Made by a program: the position numbers and the translations under genes
Assembly: GCA_003990955.1 (NCBI GenBank)
Contig: BIFV01000005.1
Location: 1 to 64,000 of the forward strand
Length of the DNA: 64,000 nucleotides
Source: Sporomusaceae bacterium FL31
GTDB lineage: Bacteria > Bacillota > Negativicutes > DSM-1736 > Dendrosporobacteraceae
Direction: 5' to 3'
Shown: positions 44,209 to 52,619 of the stretch, in pieces
How positions within the stretch are numbered: position 1 is the stretch's first letter
Layout: every line of letters starts with the position of its first letter
Notes under the pieces: generated by a model
Seen by the model: only the letters and a program-made list of their open reading frames with translations
The model's database searches: none
Told to the model about the DNA's origin: nothing

Positions 44209-44345
44209 ATCTAAGGGGTTAGGTCATTTATCCGAAGACCAAGCCGCCCTAATACTCTCTACTTTAATATGTAAGCAAAGAACGACTGCCGTCTAGGATA
44301 AATTGGCTAATTGGGGTAGCCCAATCTATCAGTAAATCAGGCCTG
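44209..44345 (-). ncRNA. Candidate structured RNA upstream of cydA
   Basis: Between the 32-residue ORF and the terminator lie ~137 nt with no ORF but several complementary segments on the minus strand: ATTGGG/CCCAAT around a short loop, and a long-range pairing of TTTATCC...GAC with GTC...GGATAAA enclosing ~60 nt. Ending in a clean terminator, it looks like a small RNA or a regulatory leader. I could not match it to 6S, SRP or a riboswitch class. Confidence 0.4.
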
Positions 44346-44350
44346 CTAAA

Positions 44351-44449
44351 TTAGCAGGAAGTATCATCGCCGTTGCAGCAGAACAAAAACAGTAGAATAA
44401 TAATTACAATAATAAAAATAGAGCCATTACCATTTCCAAATCCCCACAT
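44351..44449 (-). CDS. 32-residue membrane peptide (YjcZ-like)
   Basis: This short ORF encodes a 32-residue peptide starting MWGFGNGNGS, followed by one hydrophobic segment (IFIIVIIILLFLF) and a CCNGDD/C tail. GGAGG lies ~8 nt before the ATG. The Gly/Asn-rich head and single transmembrane helix resemble the YjcZ-type small peptides of sporulating Firmicutes. It lies upstream of the putative structured RNA and cydA. The function is unknown. Confidence 0.65.
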   Translation of the reverse strand: MWGFGNGNGSIFIIVIIILLFLFCCNGDDTSC

Positions 44450-44531
44450 CCGAAATTCCTCCTTCAATCACTCAGTATTATTTGTTTATCCTATGATCGG
44501 CAATAGAATTTTGCTATTATTTGAAAATAAA

Positions 44532-44566
44532 AATCAGCCCATAGCTGTAAGCCTGAGCTGACTTTT
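44532..44566. terminator. Weak terminator downstream of the DUF1904 gene
   Basis: AATCAGC and GCTGACTT form an imperfect stem with an inner AGCT pairing. T runs are present on both strands. Confidence 0.45.
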
Positions 44567-44595
44567 TAGGTCGTATGATTGGTATGAGTCACAAA

Positions 44596-44922
44596 TTAAT
44601 AGTGTTTTCCATTCTCATAATACTTAGTTTCCTGCAAAACGGTAAAAAATATTTCAATCTGATTGTAGCCCAACGCCCGGATATGGTGGTCAATCGCGGC
44701 AGCGGCTTGATCTTGAATGGCCTGACCTCGATCAAACCAGTTAACTTGAATCAGCGGTGTCCCTGCAACCTCTTCACCATCACGAATAAAAGTTGATGCA
44801 AGGAGTTCTATGGTAAAATAATCACGTGGACAGCCAATAACTACGGTAAGTTCATCCACCAAAAGTTTACTAATTTTCTGGACTTCTGTTTTTTCCAACC
44901 CTCTGATGATTAATTGCGGCAT
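44596..44922 (-). CDS. DUF1904 family protein
   Basis: This is a 108-residue protein with tautomerase-like topology: MPQLIIRGLEKTEVQKISKLLVDELTVVIGCPRDYFTIELL and a later IQVNWFDRGQAIQDQAAAAID. This matches DUF1904 as I remember it. A proline follows the initiating Met, as in tautomerases, but catalytic function is unproven. It is an independent gene between weak and strong terminators. Confidence 0.75.
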   Translation of the reverse strand: MPQLIIRGLEKTEVQKISKLLVDELTVVIGCPRDYFTIELLASTFIRDGEEVAGTPLIQVNWFDRGQAIQDQAAAAIDHHIRALGYNQIEIFFTVLQETKYYENGKHY

Positions 44923-44946
44923 AGCTGACTCCTTTACACAAGATTA

Positions 44947-44976
44947 AAACACTGGGCGTTATTTTGCCCAGTGTTT
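44947..44976 (-). terminator. Terminator of the glyoxalase gene
   Basis: An 11 bp stem AAACACTGGGC/GCCCAGTGTTT with an 8 nt loop and a minus-strand TTTTAATC tail. Confidence 0.85.
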
Positions 44977-44999
44977 ATTACTGCAATACCAACAAGTTA

Positions 45000-45365
45000 C
45001 TACCGATTAGCTGGAACTATCTCCAGCCAATACCCGTCCGGATCGGCAATAAAATAGATCCCCATTGCCTTATTTTCGTAACAGATACAGTTCATACTTT
45101 TATGTAATTCATAAGCCTGATCAAAATCTTCGACCGTAAAAGCCAAATGAAATTCGTTTTCTCCTAGGTTATACGGCTCGGTACGTCCTTTAAGCCATGT
45201 CAGTTCAAGGCAATGCTCTGTTTTTCCATCACCTAAAAAAACCAGGGTGAAATCCGGCTTTTCTTTGCGGCGCACTTCAACAAGATTGAGCGCATCACGA
45301 TAAAAAGCAAGGCTCCTTTCCAAATCCAAAACATTGAAATTGTTATGAGCAAATTTAAACTCCAT
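45000..45365 (-). CDS. gloA: Lactoylglutathione lyase-like VOC protein (glyoxalase I)
   Basis: This 121-residue VOC protein is of the glyoxalase I type. It has FAHNNFNVLDLERSLAFYRDALNL (metal-ligand His near the N-terminus), CLELTWLKGR (Glu ligand), EFHLAFTVEDF (second His) and DPDGYWLEIVPAN with the final Glu. All four expected metal ligands are present. In organisms without glutathione the cosubstrate may be another thiol. Monocistronic, downstream of the GntR-RCK_C gene. Confidence 0.87.
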   Translation of the reverse strand: MEFKFAHNNFNVLDLERSLAFYRDALNLVEVRRKEKPDFTLVFLGDGKTEHCLELTWLKGRTEPYNLGENEFHLAFTVEDFDQAYELHKSMNCICYENKAMGIYFIADPDGYWLEIVPANR

Positions 45366-45412
45366 GGTTATAGCCCCCTTGATTCATATTTGTGATAGCA
45401 AGTTTGCCTGCC

Positions 45413-46051
45413 TCAGTTCAAACTAGCGCTATCTGTTGCCGTTTTGGTCTTATTGACAAAGTTCATCGATCGTTGTAAAACTTCGGTATTACCGACTACA
45501 ACCAGTCTGTCATCAGCCTCTATCACGGCCAAAGGGCCTGGTGAAATAATAATGTCGGTGTCACGGCGAATAGCCACAACTGTTGCGCCTGTATGCTGCC
45601 ATAGTTTGATGTCAGCGATGGTTCTCCCGACCAGATGTGAAAATTCAGGCACTTTTATTTCAATAGGATTGTATGGATTTAGGTTCTTTAAGCGATCCGA
45701 ATAGCCGATAATATCATTCAGCACACTTTCAAGCCGCTTATCAATATCATTTTTTTTCTCTAGTAAGATCTCAAGTTCTTGCCGTAATGAGTAAACTGAT
45801 TGCATACTTTTATGCTGTTCAATAAACCGATAGGCCTCTTCCATTGATAAAACAGTAATTTCTTTCCCCTGCGATACATTGACCACATTCGCGTCTTTCA
45901 ATAAGGCAACTGCCTTGCGGATAGTTTCAGAAGATACATTATAATGACTTGCGAGTAAGGTTCGTCCGGCTATCCGGCTGCCGATTGCAAATTCATCATT
46001 AATAATGCGCTGAGCAATATCAGTTGCAATCGAAAGATACATTGCTGCCAT
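45413..46051 (-). CDS. GntR-type regulator with C-terminal RCK_C (TrkA-C) domain, BusR-like
   Basis: This 212-residue protein joins a GntR winged helix (residues ~5-75, ASHYNVSSETIRKAVALLKDANVV), a coiled coil (~80-125, RQELEILLEKKNDIDKRLESVLNDI) and an RCK_C domain (~130-205, FSHLVGRTIADIKLWQHTGATVVAIRR and IEADDRLVVVGN). This is the architecture of BusR, the c-di-AMP-responsive repressor of the BusAB osmolyte importer in lactococci and streptococci. No busAB genes are nearby, so the target is unknown and c-di-AMP binding is inferred from architecture. The start follows GGAGG. Confidence 0.85.
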   Translation of the reverse strand: MAAMYLSIATDIAQRIINDEFAIGSRIAGRTLLASHYNVSSETIRKAVALLKDANVVNVSQGKEITVLSMEEAYRFIEQHKSMQSVYSLRQELEILLEKKNDIDKRLESVLNDIIGYSDRLKNLNPYNPIEIKVPEFSHLVGRTIADIKLWQHTGATVVAIRRDTDIIISPGPLAVIEADDRLVVVGNTEVLQRSMNFVNKTKTATDSASLN

Positions 46052-46173
46052 GTGTAATCCCTCCGAGAAGACTGGTTATTCCTAGTTATATTAATATTAG
46101 ACTATATCCCTAGTATTTCGCAACTGTGTACAAAAAATAATTACAGCATCGACAGTGACATAACCGCAAATAT

Positions 46174-46208
46174 TAAGGCACCTCCTTGAAATAGGATGGT
46201 GCCTTAAC
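46174..46208. repeat. Inverted repeat downstream of dapB
   Basis: TTAAGGCACC and GGTGCCTTAA form a 10 bp stem with partial inner pairing. There is no strong U run; it is a probable terminator of dapB. Confidence 0.5.
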
Positions 46209-46256
46209 ATGAAATATTCAGTATTATTTTCATAAGCTTTGTTGACGTATGCATTC

Positions 46257-47075
46257 TCACGCCAAATCAAGTTCCTCCAAATCTTGTTCTGCTTTGAGTT
46301 CGCGTATTCTTTGTTGACGCTGCTTTCTTTCATGCTCAAAAATATCAGTCATTTCATAAAATCCGGTTTTAGCTTGAATGAATTGTGCTGCTTTCAGTGC
46401 ACCTTGCGCAAAAGCAACGCGCGAATAAGATTCATGAGAAATCTCAATCTGATCAAATTCACCGCTAATTAAAACTTTATGCTTCCCAACAATTCCGCCC
46501 GCCCTAACCGCGTGAGTCGGAATTTCATTGTAAGCCAGTCGCCCATTTCTAATCTTATCGGCAATTTTCTTAGCAGTACCAGACGGACTATCTTTCTTAT
46601 GTTTATGGTGTTCTTCAAATATTTCAAAGTCATAATCATTCATTAACTCGGCGGCAATTTCAGTCATCAGCATCATAATATTAACTCCATATGTAATGTT
46701 TGGAGCCATTACTACGCCAATATGACCTTTTTCTGCCACCCGGCGAATTTTATTCACTTCAGCAGGTTCATAAGAAGTTACAGCAGTGACAACATTGACC
46801 CCGCATTTCGCCAATAGATGAATATGATCCCGTAAAAAGCTATTGCAGGAAAAGTCAATAATAACATCAGGTTTCCGGTAGAAAAGCCGTTCCTCTAGAT
46901 GATCTGTGGGCTCAATGATTATCCCAGTATCAGGCATATTTAGAAAACTACCCAAATCTTTATTAACTTTTGTACTATTCGGACGGCACAATACCATATT
47001 GAGTACTCCCTGTTGCAGGAGGTATTTAGCAACAATCTCTCCCGTCCGCCCCAAGCCAATCAATGCAATTTTCAT
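46257..47075 (-). CDS. dapB: 4-hydroxy-tetrahydrodipicolinate reductase-like protein
   Basis: This 272-residue DapB-family protein is of the lysine/diaminopimelate pathway, possibly also relevant to dipicolinate. The N-terminal nucleotide fold is KIALIGLGRTGEIVAKYLL (GxGxxG). The catalytic segment FEEHHKHKKDSPSGTAKKIAD matches E-HH--K-D-PSGTA. The C-terminal ~25 residues (EHERKQRQQRIRELKAEQDLEELDLA) are a charged extension not usual in DapB. The overall sequence seems divergent and no other dap gene is adjacent, so a paralogous role is possible. ATG 47075 follows AGGAGG by 7 nt. Confidence 0.8.
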   Translation of the reverse strand: MKIALIGLGRTGEIVAKYLLQQGVLNMVLCRPNSTKVNKDLGSFLNMPDTGIIIEPTDHLEERLFYRKPDVIIDFSCNSFLRDHIHLLAKCGVNVVTAVTSYEPAEVNKIRRVAEKGHIGVVMAPNITYGVNIMMLMTEIAAELMNDYDFEIFEEHHKHKKDSPSGTAKKIADKIRNGRLAYNEIPTHAVRAGGIVGKHKVLISGEFDQIEISHESYSRVAFAQGALKAAQFIQAKTGFYEMTDIFEHERKQRQQRIRELKAEQDLEELDLA

Positions 47076-47182
47076 CACGGCACCTCCTATTTTTTTACTA
47101 ACAACTCAATAATACCATTTAAGTTGTTAGCTGTCAATCTCCAATTTATCTGAATATTCAATATGTTTGTCCTATAAAAAAA

Positions 47183-47218
47183 CCCTAAGTCATAACCACA
47201 CTGGTTATAAACTTAGGG
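47183..47218 (-). terminator. Terminator of the ABC-F gene
   Basis: CCCTAAGT...ATAACCA pairs with TGGTTAT...ACTTAGGG, followed on the minus strand by TTTTTTTATAG. Confidence 0.92.
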
Positions 47219-47232
47219 CACTTTCGAAACGA

Positions 47233-49137
47233 TTACGGTTTAGTATTGATTTTTTCCGCCAGTTCATTCAAATAAGTCCAGCGTTCCAGCAAATCATCCA
47301 GCTTGGTCTCTAAACCTTTTTGTTCGGCAACCAATTGCTGCAAGGTTTCAAAATCACTGCCAGAAAGATTAATCTGTGACTGCACGCGACTTAGATCTTG
47401 TTCAGCCTGAGCGATAAGATCATCAATTTGTTCAAATTCACGTTGTTCAGCAAACGTAAATTTCGCGGGGCGGCTGGTTGTATGCTCTTTTGCTTTTGCC
47501 TGGCCAGCCTGTTTAATTTTCTCTTGATTGGCCGGCTCGATATCGCGTAAGCTTTCCTGATATTCGGTATAACCGCCATTATGCAGCGATATCAATCCAT
47601 TGCCTTCAAAGACAAAAACTTTATCAACCAATCGATCTAAAAAATAGCGATCATGCGAAACCACAATGAGCGCGCCTGGGAAACCATCCAAATAGTCTTC
47701 CAAAATTGTCAGTGTTTGAATATCAAGATCATTGGTCGGCTCATCGAGTAATAATACATTGGGTGCCCCCATCAGAACCTTAAGCAGATAGAGGCGTCGT
47801 TTTTCTCCACCTGACAGCTTGCTGATAGGCATCCATTGCAAGGTTGGCGAAAACAAAAATCGCTCCAGCAATTGTGTCGCAGTAATAACACTGCCGTCAG
47901 CAGTGGTCAGAAAATTGGCTTCTTCTTTAATATAGTCAATCACCCGCATGGTTTCGTCCATATCACCATTCTCCTGAGAAAAATAGCCAATCTTCACCGT
48001 TTGCCCAATATCAACCTGACCGCTGTCTGGGGAAATTTTTCCGGCCACGATATTCAGAAGAGTCGATTTCCCACTGCCATTTGCTCCAATAATGCCAACT
48101 CGGTCATCTTTAAGGACAATGTAATTAAAACTCCGAATCATTGGTTTGTTATCAAACGCCTTGCAGACCTCAGACAGTTCAATAATTTTTCGTCCCAAGC
48201 GGCTTGCCCCAGCCGTAATCTCTAACTTACTGTCCTGCAAGTAAGGTTTTATCGCATTCAGCTGTTCAAAGCGGTCAATCCGTGCCTTCTGCTTCGTGGT
48301 ACGGGCTTTAGCCCCGCGTTTTATCCAAGCCAATTCATTACGCAGTAAATTCTGCCGTTTATTTTCACTAGCCTCACGCTGTTCCTCCCGTTCAGCCTTC
48401 AGTTGTAAAAAATCGCTATAATTTCCGGTATAACTATAAAGCGTTCCTTTATCCAGCTCAATCATGCGAGTAGCCACCCGATCTAGGAAATAGCGGTCAT
48501 GGGTGATCATCAGCAAAGCACCTTTACGTTTATGCAAATATTGCTCCAGCCACTCAACAGTATCATTATCCAGATGATTGGTAGGCTCGTCTAAAATCAG
48601 TAAATCAGCGGGATGAATTAAAGCACGAGCTAAGGCAACCCGTTTTCGCTGCCCACCTGACAGATTTCCGATAATCGCTGTAAAATCATCAATCCCTAAC
48701 TTAGTCAAAATGGTTTTGGCTTCACTTTCTAATTGCCAGGCATCCAGTACGTCCATCTGCTGACTTAAGTCAATCAACTGTTTTTGATAGCCGGCATGAT
48801 CCGGATGACGTTGAATCAACTCTAATGTCTGTTCATAATCGCGCAACACTTTCATAACCGCCGAACTGCCTGTAAATACTTGCTCCAGCACACTTGCTTG
48901 TGTGTCAAACTCAGGATTCTGCGGTAAAAACTCAATGCTTACACTCTGCCCTTTTGTGACAGTTCCATAGTCAGCAGTTTCCTGACCAGCGATGACCCGT
49001 AAAAAAGTCGACTTCCCAGTGCCATTGACACCAATCAGCCCAATTTTGTCCGTATCCTCAATTCCAAATGTTACTTTGTCAAATAGAATTCTTTCTCCAT
49101 ATGTTTTTGTTAAGTTCTCGATTGATAATAAATTCAT
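47233..49137 (-). CDS. ABC-F family ATPase (Uup-like)
   Basis: This 634-residue soluble protein has two ATP-binding cassettes. Cassette 1 has Walker A GVNGTGKST, signature LSGGQRKRVALARAL and Walker B LLILDEPTNHLD. Cassette 2 has GANGSGKST, LSGGEKRRLYLLKVL and LLLDEPTNDLD. The linker between them (~240-300) is basic, and the C-terminal ~100 residues form the Uup-type coiled coil. ABC-F proteins act on ribosomes, not membranes; Uup-like members deal with stalled or aberrant translation and DNA repair phenotypes. Monocistronic, with a strong terminator. Confidence 0.92.
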   Translation of the reverse strand: MNLLSIENLTKTYGERILFDKVTFGIEDTDKIGLIGVNGTGKSTFLRVIAGQETADYGTVTKGQSVSIEFLPQNPEFDTQASVLEQVFTGSSAVMKVLRDYEQTLELIQRHPDHAGYQKQLIDLSQQMDVLDAWQLESEAKTILTKLGIDDFTAIIGNLSGGQRKRVALARALIHPADLLILDEPTNHLDNDTVEWLEQYLHKRKGALLMITHDRYFLDRVATRMIELDKGTLYSYTGNYSDFLQLKAEREEQREASENKRQNLLRNELAWIKRGAKARTTKQKARIDRFEQLNAIKPYLQDSKLEITAGASRLGRKIIELSEVCKAFDNKPMIRSFNYIVLKDDRVGIIGANGSGKSTLLNIVAGKISPDSGQVDIGQTVKIGYFSQENGDMDETMRVIDYIKEEANFLTTADGSVITATQLLERFLFSPTLQWMPISKLSGGEKRRLYLLKVLMGAPNVLLLDEPTNDLDIQTLTILEDYLDGFPGALIVVSHDRYFLDRLVDKVFVFEGNGLISLHNGGYTEYQESLRDIEPANQEKIKQAGQAKAKEHTTSRPAKFTFAEQREFEQIDDLIAQAEQDLSRVQSQINLSGSDFETLQQLVAEQKGLETKLDDLLERWTYLNELAEKINTKP

Positions 49138-49341
49138 TCTCTAACCCCAAATATCGTGTATTTAAATAGCAAAACTTTACTATACCACTATACTGTAACA
49201 CAAATCGGGCTCCAATTTAAACAGCAACTTGTACATTATTGACCTTTTCACAAACTAGTATTGCATTTAATTCCTATTGTTCTAAAATAGATATTAAGGC
49301 ATTGTAGATTGTGACAAATGCTTAAGGAGGTCAAACTTAAC

Positions 49342-50514
49342 TTGGAAAGGCTGACATATCTCGCCTATCTCATGTTTTTTATATTGGGCTTTACTACCAC
49401 CCTGTTTGGTGTTACTTTAATAGATATCTGCACGACCTACCAAGTTGACCCTTATATCATTGGCTATCTATTAGCCCTATTGCCGATTGGCAGCACCGCA
49501 GCCATGCCTATGTCCGGCTGGCTTCTTGACAGAAAAGCACTTAAGCCTGTATTGATGGCTGCCTTATTCATCATGTTCAGTAGCATTAGTATCATGATTG
49601 CTTATCATCAGATTGCTTTATTTGCCAGCTGCATGCTGATTTTAGGCGTAAGCAACGGCATGATCATTTCCATTGCCAACTATATCATTGTCCATTTATA
49701 CAATAATCAGGAACGGCCAGCCCGTCTCAATCTGTTGAATTTTTGTTACAGCTTCGGTGCCGTGACAGCACCATTGATGAGTGGCAGTTTTGCCCACTTA
49801 TTCCCCTGGCAGTTTTTTTTCACCTTTGCACTGCTCTTACTATTGGTCATAGCCGGATTTTCTTTGACCACAAAGTTCAATGTTGTTCGTGAGTCTTTAG
49901 CGCAGCATCCCCCGGCAGTGGAAGAAGCCTGGGCTAAATCAGTTTATATCATTGGTACAGCACTGTTTTTCTACGTCTTATCCGAGTATATTGTTGTCAA
50001 TTGGGCTGCTGCCTATTTTCGGCAAAACCTGAGCATGACAACCGAATCAGTCAGTCTCATCTTGTTTTTTTTCTTTATCCTGATGGCGATTGGCCGCTTT
50101 TTCTCTGGAATCATAGTCCAATACCTGAAAGTTGAACGATACCTCCTTTTGTGCTCTACACTGGCAGTTCTATCCTTTATTGGGTTATTAACGGCACATG
50201 CTTATTTGACCATGCTCCTGACCGCAGCGGTCATGGGGTTCAGCTATGCAGGCATCTACGCCTCACTCTTGTCTTATGGAACCCAGCAGTTAAGCCGTCC
50301 CTCTTCCAAACTCATTACCTTTTTGATAACCACAGGATCAACCGGTGGCATAACCGGCCTATTTTTATCAGGGTTGGTCACTCAATTCAGTGGTGTACTC
50401 CCCTGCCTAATCATCAGTATGACCGCCATGAGCCTGGTTACATTTGCTGTGTTGTGGGTACGCAGCCTCAGTACAGCATCGGCATATCCCGATCCTTGTA
50501 AAAAAATAAGCTAG
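49342..50514 (+). CDS. Major facilitator superfamily transporter
   Basis: This ~390-residue protein has 12 predicted membrane segments in two halves. MFS features include GWLLDRKALKPVL between helices 2 and 3, and the inter-domain loop after ~residue 190. The substrate is unknown. The start is uncertain: TTG 49342 has AAGGAGG 11 nt upstream, while the in-frame ATG at 49318 lies before that site and has none of its own. Single gene, convergent with the APC permease. Confidence 0.85.
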   Translation: MERLTYLAYLMFFILGFTTTLFGVTLIDICTTYQVDPYIIGYLLALLPIGSTAAMPMSGWLLDRKALKPVLMAALFIMFSSISIMIAYHQIALFASCMLILGVSNGMIISIANYIIVHLYNNQERPARLNLLNFCYSFGAVTAPLMSGSFAHLFPWQFFFTFALLLLLVIAGFSLTTKFNVVRESLAQHPPAVEEAWAKSVYIIGTALFFYVLSEYIVVNWAAAYFRQNLSMTTESVSLILFFFFILMAIGRFFSGIIVQYLKVERYLLLCSTLAVLSFIGLLTAHAYLTMLLTAAVMGFSYAGIYASLLSYGTQQLSRPSSKLITFLITTGSTGGITGLFLSGLVTQFSGVLPCLIISMTAMSLVTFAVLWVRSLSTASAYPDPCKKIS

Positions 50515-50527
50515 CCTTCCCCACATA

Positions 50528-50560
50528 AAACAGAGAGCCTCCCGGCTCTCTGTTTATTTT
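50528..50560. terminator. Bidirectional terminator
   Basis: A 12 bp stem AAACAGAGAGCC/GGCTCTCTGTTT with a 4 nt loop and a TTTATTTTT tail. It lies between the MFS gene and the convergent permease. Confidence 0.9.
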
Positions 50561-50570
50561 TAAGCTTGAA

Positions 50571-52049
50571 CTAATTAGAAGGTTTTAGGCCACCTTTCGA
50601 ATCATCTTTTGGCTGTTGATCGGCTGATACGTTTAGTTGCTTACTAAGCAATTCTTCGCTCGCCTCAAATTGCATCTCCATTCCCTGCACAGTACGTTCG
50701 GCCAGCCTCTCGTGCTTCCCTTTTGCCTGATAGCGGCTTTTGACAAAATACAGACCTGTAAAAAAGGCAATAAGAATAATTCCGGCCAATAATCCTGAGC
50801 CTTGTCCAGGTATGAGCGGCATACTGACAATGATAGCCAAACTTCCCGCTAAAGCCAGCCATGAGGTATACGGATAACCGGGCAGCTGACATTTTCCTTT
50901 GGGCGGACACCCACAAGACTTGCGATATTGATAATGTGTTGCCAATATAATGACATAAGCAGACAGCAGAGCAAAACCACCCGAGCTAACCAGAAACAGA
51001 TAAACTTGCTGAGGCAGCAAAAAGCCGAAAGCCAAGCCAACCAACATCGCCAAGCCGGAGAATATAATTCCACGGTATGGAATGTCGCCTTTGTCTTTAA
51101 TCCAAGCTGGTGCGTGCCCTTCATCGGCCAGCGACCGAATCATGCGCCCCAGGCCAAACATGGCTGCCAGCATTGTGGACAAGATGGCGGTAACCAGAAC
51201 AATATTCATGATACTGCCAGCCCACCCCAGCCCCCAGCGGGTCAAAGCGGCAACCAGCGGACTTTCATCACTGACAAGGCCTGCGGTTGGAATTAAGGCC
51301 AATAATACAAGAATTGAAGTGACATAAAGCCCAAGCAAGCCAAAAACGGTATACCGGATAGCTTGCGGAATGGTGGTATGTGGATTACGGGCCTCAGAAG
51401 CAGCTAAGCCAATAATCTCAAAACCGGCATAAGTAAACATGACAATCAGCATACTGCCGGCAATCCCGCCAAGTCCACTTGGAAAAAGTGGTTCCCTCAG
51501 CACCTCACCGGCTCCAATTGAGCCGCTACCAGGAATAGCTCCGGCAATAACTGCCAAGCCAACAACAACAAAACCGACGATTGCGATAAGCTTAATGATG
51601 GCTAAACCACTTTCTAACTTACTGAGCTGATCGGCTCCTAATAGATTAAGTAATGTGACGCCAATGATAATAAGAACTCCCATCACCGCAATGGATAGTG
51701 ACGGGAACCAATTTTTCAGAAAAATTGAGACCGCTGTGGCCTCGCTGGACATTGCCAAGACAAGTCCTGTCCAGTATACCCATCCAACGACAAAACCGAT
51801 CGCTGGACCAAACTCCCGCTCGGCAAAAGTACGGAAAGAACCGGGTGCAGCATCAGCCACTGTCATTTCTGACAACGCATAGAGAATAACAAATACAATA
51901 CCTCCAGCTAACAAATAGGATATCAGGACTGCCGGACCGGCAGCTTTAACCGCAACAGCAGAACCAAGAAAAAACGAACCACCGATAACAGTTCCTAACG
52001 CCATCATAGCCAATTGCCATGCAGATAAGCCTTTATCGCCTTTGTTCAA
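50571..52049 (-). CDS. APC-superfamily amino acid permease
   Basis: This 492-residue transporter with about 12 membrane helices has LSAWQLAMMALGTVIGGSFFLGSAVAVKAAGPAVLISYLLAGG at the N-terminus and FTYAGFEIIGLAASEARNP in the middle. The GVIGG/GxG substrate-loop pattern is that of APC amino acid transporters. The loop CGCPPKGKC contains three cysteines, which is uncommon. The C-terminal ~40 residues are polar. The substrate is unknown. Its 5' end is followed upstream by a short hairpin terminator. Confidence 0.88.
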   Translation of the reverse strand: MNKGDKGLSAWQLAMMALGTVIGGSFFLGSAVAVKAAGPAVLISYLLAGGIVFVILYALSEMTVADAAPGSFRTFAEREFGPAIGFVVGWVYWTGLVLAMSSEATAVSIFLKNWFPSLSIAVMGVLIIIGVTLLNLLGADQLSKLESGLAIIKLIAIVGFVVVGLAVIAGAIPGSGSIGAGEVLREPLFPSGLGGIAGSMLIVMFTYAGFEIIGLAASEARNPHTTIPQAIRYTVFGLLGLYVTSILVLLALIPTAGLVSDESPLVAALTRWGLGWAGSIMNIVLVTAILSTMLAAMFGLGRMIRSLADEGHAPAWIKDKGDIPYRGIIFSGLAMLVGLAFGFLLPQQVYLFLVSSGGFALLSAYVIILATHYQYRKSCGCPPKGKCQLPGYPYTSWLALAGSLAIIVSMPLIPGQGSGLLAGIILIAFFTGLYFVKSRYQAKGKHERLAERTVQGMEMQFEASEELLSKQLNVSADQQPKDDSKGGLKPSN

Positions 52050-52137
52050 TTGAATTCCTCCACTTAACAGCTATATTCTATATCAAGTATTTGTAAAACA
52101 AGTTAAACTTATTTAACAAGCAGCAGCTAGAATACAA

Positions 52138-52172
52138 AAAACGCGAGTATAGTTATTCTATACTCGCGTTTT
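52138..52172. terminator. Terminator of the 66-residue ORF
   Basis: A 15 bp perfect stem AAAACGCGAGTATAG/CTATACTCGCGTTTT with a 5 nt loop and T-rich tails on both sides. Confidence 0.9.
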
Positions 52173-52185
52173 GTTATATAGTGAT

Positions 52186-52386
52186 TTATTTACTATATGC
52201 TTCAACAAAGTTTGCACCAAGCTGCTCGTAAAATTCAAGATGCCTGATTACCTCAATAGACTGATATTGATTAATTTCATCAACATCATCGCGTCCAATG
52301 GCTTCCTGTACGATACTCTTGATTGCAAATGAACAATAACCTAAAAAGGCTAATCGTTTTAAAAGCTGCTTTATACGCTGCTCCAT
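52186..52386 (-). CDS. Small hypothetical protein (66 aa)
   Basis: This 66-residue, probably helical protein (MEQRIKQLLKRLAFLGYCSFAIKSIVQEAIG..., ending GANFVEAYSK) has one Cys and no signal peptide. GGAGG lies 8 nt before ATG 52386. It has its own terminator and a hairpin in its leader. I recognise no family. Confidence 0.7.
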   Translation of the reverse strand: MEQRIKQLLKRLAFLGYCSFAIKSIVQEAIGRDDVDEINQYQSIEVIRHLEFYEQLGANFVEAYSK

Positions 52387-52414
52387 ATGCAATTCCTCCA
52401 CACTTCTACAAATT

Positions 52415-52461
52415 GGTAATTACAACGCGTCATAGGGACACGTCATCAGCCGCTAATTACC
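52415..52461 (-). promoter_or_regulatory. Leader hairpin upstream of the 66-residue ORF
   Basis: GGTAATTA (52415-52422) and TAATTACC (52454-52461) enclose a second imperfect stem, ACGCGTC/GACACGT. It ends ~30 nt before the start codon. The function is unknown. Confidence 0.5.
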
Positions 52462-52619
52462 TTTCGACTACTACCAATTACGCATTAGATAAAGAGATAT
52501 TTGGGGCAGAAATTACTCTTTCTAATGGGCTTTTATCGCAATGCAATAATCTGATTTATATTATCACATATTCGTAACACTGTCAAGAATATTAGTAAAA
52601 ATAATTTTCTAAGCAGCAA

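Noticed and set aside
44209..44345. 6S RNA or SRP RNA in the region upstream of cydA
   Set aside because: The conserved 6S bubble sequences and the SRP tetraloop/asymmetric-loop motif were not found, so only a generic structured-RNA candidate is reported.
44373..44796. Plus-strand ORFs of 62 and 73 codons
   Set aside because: They are antisense to the 32-residue peptide gene and the DUF1904 gene and lack convincing ribosome-binding sites.
45444..45704. Plus-strand ORF opposite the GntR-RCK_C gene
   Set aside because: It is a shadow frame of a clearly recognisable gene.
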